Translations under genes and position numbers: made by a program
NCBI GenBank assembly: GCA_963843255.1
Contig: CAWJJQ010000007.1
Coordinates: forward strand, 1 to 64,000
DNA from: Bog-159 sp963843255
GTDB taxonomy: Bacteria; Acidobacteriota; Terriglobia; Bryobacterales; Bryobacteraceae
Length of the DNA stretch: 64,000 bases
Direction: 5' to 3'
In this document: positions 60,199-64,000 of the stretch, one piece after another
Layout: each line of letters starts with the position of its first letter
Numbering within the stretch: the stretch's first letter is position 1
Notes under the pieces: generated by a model
Databases searched by the model: none
The model's input: the letters and a program-made list of their open reading frames with translations, nothing else
What the model was told of the DNA's origin: nothing

Positions 60199-61844
60199 CG
60201 TTCGTGCTCCTCTGCCGGGTCGAGGCTCAAGTTCCATTCCCCAGCCCAGCGGGGTTGGTTCTTTCGTGGTTGTGGTTGTTGCGGGGGCGGGTGCCGGCCG
60301 TCTTGGCCGCCGCCCGGGGAATGCTGCTGGAAACTCGATGCATCCTCACCGCCGCGGCGGCTCTGGCCGGGCTGCGGATGCCAGGCTTCGGCCTGATAAC
60401 CGGTCTGCCGCAGCCGGTCCACCAGATCCGGAAGACCTGCGCGCAGGGAATCGGCCAGAGAGTGATCGAGCGTGTGCACGGTGACCCGGATCTCCCCGGC
60501 GCGCTCGGCCATGCGAATATCCACGCTGTTCGGGCCACTGGCCAGCCGGAGGGCGACGTCATGCGACACCCCTTGCGGCAGCTGCGGGGGCGTCTCCGAA
60601 TTGGCGTCGCTGGCAGTCCGTGCGTCAGCCGCGGGAGCCGCCGTAGGGGCCGGCGCCGGGCCGCTGGCCGGGGTAGCCGGGGACTCCGCCGTGAGACTGA
60701 CGCCTACCGGCATCTTCCCGCTTCCGTCCGTTGCCGCCGGAGGCGGCGCTGAATTGTGTGTTCCGCCGGAAAACGCATCCGGATCCGGCTTTTTGGAAAG
60801 GGAGATAGGATGGCCGGTCTCCGTCGTCGTGGGCAGTGCGCGGTGGGTGGCTTCCGGATTCTGGACGTCGTTCGCCCAGGCCGGCGGCGGGGGCGTGCTT
60901 TCCGGCAACGTAGGTTGCGGATCGTTTTTGTGTTGGGATGGTTCGCCATCCGGCGACGAGCCATTCTGCGCGGCGCCACTGTTGGGTATTGTGGCGGCGC
61001 TCTGGTCGTTCTGCCCGAAAACCTCCGGGGCTGGCTTGCGCCATGATTCCGGCCCGGCTTCGGGCCGGATGGCCAATGGCGGCGCTGCCGCGGCGGGCGA
61101 TGGTGCAGGCGCCGCGGGAGGAATGCCGCCAGCCGTGTCGGGCTCAGGCAGCCGCATGCGTGCCGTGAATGCCAGTTCAGTGCCGGCTTCCGGCCCGGCT
61201 GAGATGCCCCGCACGGAGGCATCTCTTGCGGGCGAGTGCACCGCTCGGGTGAACGAGTCTTGATTGCTCTCCGGGTCCTGTAAGGGCTGCTCAGATCGAG
61301 ATGGCGGGGCTATGTTTTCCGCCACGGCGGGGAGGCTCGCTTGCGGTCCGGCTGGCGGATCGGGTTGCGGATTGTCCGGCACGCTGGATGGCGCGGCTGC
61401 TGGCAGCTGCATGAGTAGGCCCCATTGCGAATTCTCTGGCGGCCCGTTTTGACCAGTGGGCTGCGAATCGCCTTGTGCCTTGGCTGGCGGGTGAGCCGTG
61501 ACGGTGCCCCGCGGATCGGAGGTCGGCGCGGCCTCCGCGTCAGCCACGTACGGGGTAGCGGTAGCGACTGGGGTTGGCTCCCAAGCCCATGGGGCGGGCG
61601 GAGGAGAGTTGGGCCGTAGCGCCACAAGTGCGGGTAACGCGCCATCCCGGCGCTCGCGTTTGACAGCGGGTGGGGGGCCCGGCTGCGGATCTTCGGCGTT
61701 AGCCACGCAATCTCCCAGCAGGGTGCGGAAGCCGCACGGGTCCACGCACCCTCCCGTACCCAAGACCGCCCCGCGGTGAGCCGGCAGAGGATCGGCGGCG
61801 AGAACCGCGGGCAATTCCGAGGAAGCAGCCATCACGCCCCACAC
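60195..61844 (-). CDS. fliK: Hook-length control protein FliK
   Basis: The product is 549 aa from 61844, or 545 aa from an internal ATG at 61832. About 440 residues are low-complexity Pro/Ala/Ser (a molecular-ruler type linker). The C-terminal domain has VALRLASGPNSVDIRMAERAGEIRV and DSLRAGLPDLVDRLRQTGYQAEAW, typical of FliK, which measures the hook and triggers the FlhB switch. It is the first gene of the minus-strand flagellar operon. Confidence 0.87.
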   Translation of the reverse strand: MWGVMAASSELPAVLAADPLPAHRGAVLGTGGCVDPCGFRTLLGDCVANAEDPQPGPPPAVKRERRDGALPALVALRPNSPPPAPWAWEPTPVATATPYVADAEAAPTSDPRGTVTAHPPAKAQGDSQPTGQNGPPENSQWGLLMQLPAAAPSSVPDNPQPDPPAGPQASLPAVAENIAPPSRSEQPLQDPESNQDSFTRAVHSPARDASVRGISAGPEAGTELAFTARMRLPEPDTAGGIPPAAPAPSPAAAAPPLAIRPEAGPESWRKPAPEVFGQNDQSAATIPNSGAAQNGSSPDGEPSQHKNDPQPTLPESTPPPPAWANDVQNPEATHRALPTTTETGHPISLSKKPDPDAFSGGTHNSAPPPAATDGSGKMPVGVSLTAESPATPASGPAPAPTAAPAADARTASDANSETPPQLPQGVSHDVALRLASGPNSVDIRMAERAGEIRVTVHTLDHSLADSLRAGLPDLVDRLRQTGYQAEAWHPQPGQSRRGGEDASSFQQHSPGGGQDGRHPPPQQPQPRKNQPRWAGEWNLSLDPAEEHER

Positions 61845-61848
61845 AGAA

Positions 61849-61864
61849 GCATCCGGCCAACCAA
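61849..61864 (-). promoter_or_regulatory. Possible sigma-54 promoter for the fliK operon
   Basis: On the minus strand the site reads TGGTTGGCCGGATGCT: GG and GC are 10 nt apart as sigma-54 requires, with TGG and TGCT conserved. It lies only a few bases before 61844, which would favour the start at 61832. The match is weaker than that of the plus-strand site. Confidence 0.3.
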
Positions 61865-61989
61865 AACGGCGCGGGCTAAACTACGGCAGTTAGCCGTCCG
61901 GCCGCGGCACAATCTTGGCGCGGTCGCCTCCACCGGCAAGAATTCGTCGCAACGCTCAGCACAACCCTTTTCTTTTCCGGCATGCGCCC

Positions 61990-62005
61990 TGGTTCACCGC
62001 TTGCT
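61990..62005 (+). promoter_or_regulatory. Sigma-54 promoter candidate for flgF-flgG-flgA
   Basis: TGGTTCACCGCTTGCT has the -24 GG and the -12 GC exactly 10 nt apart, plus the TTGCT of the consensus. Transcription would begin near 62016, 13 nt before the flgF ATG. A sigma-54 activator gene lies in the same gene block (48504-49931). Confidence 0.55.
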
Positions 62006-62028
62006 CCTGTGGATTCCGTGAACATCGC

Positions 62029-62754
62029 ATGGATCCACTAACCATATCCGCGGCAAGCGGGATGCGGGCCCGCATCGAGTCCCTCGACATGCTGGCTAAC
62101 AATTTGGCCAACACCGAGACCGGGGGCTACAAAACGGATCGCGAGTTTTACAACCTTTATGTATCGGCGGATGCCGCGGGAGAGCTACAAGCGGCCACCT
62201 TGCCGGTGATCGAACGGCCCTGGACGGATTTCTCCCAAGGTACGCTACGCCCGACAGGCGGGCCGCTTGATCTGGCGCTCTCCGGCAGGGGTTTCTTCGC
62301 CGTGGATGGGCCTTCCGGGAGTTTGTTCACGCGCAACGGGAGTTTTCGCGTATCGCGCGCCGGAACGCTGGTAACGACGGAAGGATATGCCGTCCGCACC
62401 ACGACCGGCGGAAACTTGAAAGTGCAGCCCTCGGCCGCGGTGGATATTGCCGCCGACGGCACCGTTCGACAGAACGGACAGACACTGGGTCGTATTGAGA
62501 TCGCCGATTTTGCCGATACCGGTTCCATGGTCAAGCAGGGTGCCAGCTATTTTCAAAGCGCGGTTTCCGCGCAGGCCGCCGCCGGAACCGAAGTGCAACA
62601 GGGCAAACTGGAGAGTTCCAATGTGACCGCCGCCGAATCGGCCGTGCGCCTGGTGGCCGTCATGCGCCAGTTCGAAATGTTACAAAAAGCCGCCTCGCTG
62701 GGGTCGCAGATGAATCGCGAGGCGGTACAGGAAGTAGCCCGGGTGGTCTCCTGA
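62029..62754 (+). CDS. flgF: Flagellar basal-body rod protein FlgF
   Basis: The product is 241 aa from ATG 62029; the open frame upstream is intergenic. N-terminal ISAASGMRARIESLDMLANNLANTETGGYK and C-terminal SSNVTAAESAVRLVAVMRQFEMLQKA are the rod-protein helices. It is closer to FlgF than FlgG by its shorter length and position before flgG. It builds the proximal rod. It begins the plus-strand flgF-flgG-flgA operon, which is divergent from fliK. Confidence 0.88.
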   Translation: MDPLTISAASGMRARIESLDMLANNLANTETGGYKTDREFYNLYVSADAAGELQAATLPVIERPWTDFSQGTLRPTGGPLDLALSGRGFFAVDGPSGSLFTRNGSFRVSRAGTLVTTEGYAVRTTTGGNLKVQPSAAVDIAADGTVRQNGQTLGRIEIADFADTGSMVKQGASYFQSAVSAQAAAGTEVQQGKLESSNVTAAESAVRLVAVMRQFEMLQKAASLGSQMNREAVQEVARVVS

Positions 62755-62782
62755 CCGATCGCCGGGCAAGTAAGGAGCTAGC

Positions 62783-63577
62783 ATGATTCGAGCACTTTTC
62801 AGCGCCGCCAGTGGGATGACCGCGCAGCAGATGAACGTGGACAATATTGCCAACAACCTGGCCAACGCCAATACCGCCGGCTACAAGACGCGGCGCGTCC
62901 AATTCCAGGACCTGCTGTATCAGAATCTCCTGCAACCGGGAGCTTCCGCCAGCCAGCAGACGGTCGTTCCGGCGGGCCTCCAATTGGGTATGGGCACACG
63001 CCCCTCATCCAATGAAATCATCTTCACGCAGGGAAATTTTTCGCAAACCGATAACCCGCTCGACCTGGTCATTCAGGGCAGCGGCTTTTTCCAGGTCCTG
63101 CAACCCAACGGGCAACTGGCTTACACCCGCGATGGGGAGTTTCAATTGGACAAGAGCGGTAACCTGGTAACTGCCAGCGGCAATCCAGTGCAGCCGCAGA
63201 TCACCATTCCCCCGGATGCCCTCTCCATCACCATTGCTCCGGACGGCACCGTCAGCTACACGCAGCCGAACCAGACTACCGCGCAGGTCGCTGGACAGAT
63301 CCAGTTGGCCGGATTTCAGAATCCGGCTGGATTGAACACCATCGGCGGAAACCTGTACACCCCCACGGACGCTTCCGGCGACCCCACCCTGGGCACTCCC
63401 GGAGGGGCCGAAGGGCTGGGATCCCTGCAGCAGGGCTATACCGAACAGTCCAACGTAAGCGTGGTACAGGAATTCGTCAATCTAATCGTCAGCCAGCGGG
63501 CCTATGAAGCCAATTCCAAGGTGGTGCAGGCGGCCAACGAAATGTACCAGCAAACCAACAACCTCGTACAGCAATGA
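62783..63577 (+). CDS. flgG: Flagellar distal rod protein FlgG
   Basis: This 264-aa rod protein has N-terminal FSAASGMTAQQMNVDNIANNLANANTAGYKTRR and C-terminal EQSNVSVVQEFVNLIVSQRAYEANSKVVQAANEMYQ, with LDLVIQGSGFFQV inside. Length and motifs match FlgG (about 260 aa). It is preceded by AAGGAG. Its stop overlaps the flgA start. Confidence 0.95.
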   Translation: MIRALFSAASGMTAQQMNVDNIANNLANANTAGYKTRRVQFQDLLYQNLLQPGASASQQTVVPAGLQLGMGTRPSSNEIIFTQGNFSQTDNPLDLVIQGSGFFQVLQPNGQLAYTRDGEFQLDKSGNLVTASGNPVQPQITIPPDALSITIAPDGTVSYTQPNQTTAQVAGQIQLAGFQNPAGLNTIGGNLYTPTDASGDPTLGTPGGAEGLGSLQQGYTEQSNVSVVQEFVNLIVSQRAYEANSKVVQAANEMYQQTNNLVQQ

Positions 63578-64000
63578 TGCCCTGGATTCTACTGCTGTTG
63601 GCGGCGCTGCCGGGCCCCCAGGGATGCCTGCCAGTTCCGGGGGACCGGATTCTGGCCGCAGATCTGGCGCGCGCGGTGCCGTCGTTTTCGCAGGTTCCAG
63701 GCGACCTGCCCATGGGGTTCGCACCGGCTGCAGGGGCCCGGCGTACCTATGGGCCTGCCGAGCTTGCGCGCCTCGCGCGACGCTATGGCTTGACGGTGGA
63801 ACCGGGCGCCGCAGCCTGCTTCGCGCGACCCGTGTCGGTCCTCTCTCTAGCGCGTGTGGCAGCCGCGCTCGGAATGGTTTTGCCTGCCGCCGGCCTGGAG
63901 GTCTTGGACTTCAGCCATCAGCCGGTCCCGCCCGGCGAACTGCGCTTCGATCGACCGGCCGAGGCCGCCGGCAACCAGCGGTTGTGCCACGGCGTCATCT
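63574..64000 (+). CDS. flgA: FlgA-like P-ring chaperone, 5' part
   Basis: The frame opens at ATG 63574, inside the flgG stop, and stays open to the window edge (142 codons). A signal peptide (MPWILLLLAALPGPQG) is followed by VPGDRILAADLARAVPSFS and RTYGPAELARLARRYGL, a pattern seen in FlgA proteins, which assist P-ring assembly in the periplasm. The SAF domain would lie beyond the edge. Position after flgG supports the call. Confidence 0.72.
   Translation, partial: MMPWILLLLAALPGPQGCLPVPGDRILAADLARAVPSFSQVPGDLPMGFAPAAGARRTYGPAELARLARRYGLTVEPGAAACFARPVSVLSLARVAAALGMVLPAAGLEVLDFSHQPVPPGELRFDRPAEAAGNQRLCHGVI

Overview
The window looks like one chromosomal stretch of a GC-rich, motile, Gram-negative-type bacterium. 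It has a full flagellar export and hook cluster, Trb/Tra-type conjugation genes, a lytic amidase, and topA next to dprA. The gene style (a TPR-CHAT protein beside a sigma/anti-sigma-like pair, a pentapeptide-repeat protein, short intergenic 'ggctaa...ttagcc' hairpins) suggests Acidobacteriota, perhaps the Solibacter/Bryobacter side. That placement is inference; there is no rRNA here to confirm it.

Positions 1-6600 hold a truncated and frameshifted S41 peptidase, a heavily decayed TPR-CHAT gene (minus strand), and an intact pair encoding an anti-sigma-like membrane protein and a sigma-like regulator. From 6709 to 21282 runs a colinear mating-pair-formation operon: trbB, C, D, orf, E (frameshifted), J, K-like, F, G, I, L, orf, traG, ssb, traF, traB and a 37-aa membrane peptide. 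No relaxase is visible.

Positions 21283-24034 are a scar or cargo island. About 270 bp (the traB 3' end plus the small membrane peptide) are repeated directly on either side of a gene with a beta-trefoil-like C-terminus. That gene has its own promoter embedded in repeated operator-like boxes. A 13-codon remnant of an excisionase gene lies inside the island. Positions 24051-29595 carry a 1734-aa methyltransferase-helicase (P1 DarB-like) with a small well-formed ORF nested out of frame, then an unknown small gene. Positions 29844-35957 (minus) encode an intact protein of about 2037 aa with an Mrr-like nuclease domain, TPR-like helices and a PIN-like domain; it is my best candidate for an undescribed defence system. 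Two excisionase-integrase modules follow. The first abuts only the 3' half of a tRNA-Gly, which looks like an unused attP. The second abuts an intact tRNA-Glu, the likely chromosomal attachment gene.

From 40245 onward the content is chromosomal: topA, dprA, an amidase, and an actin-like ATPase with a coiled-coil partner and a 48-aa membrane peptide. Then come a pentapeptide-repeat protein, a sigma-54 activator, and a minus-strand flagellar operon fliK-flgD-flgE-fliN-fliO-fliP-fliQ-fliR-flhB-flhA-flhF-fliA-fliN2. A divergent flgF-flgG-flgA rod operon runs off the right edge and has a good sigma-54 promoter candidate.

One signal ties the mobile part together. A spaced box (TGTCACG, 17 nt, CGTRC-like) lies before trbB, before both excisionase genes and before the excisionase remnant. 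It resembles an ECF-sigma promoter, and an intact sigma-like gene sits directly beside trbB.
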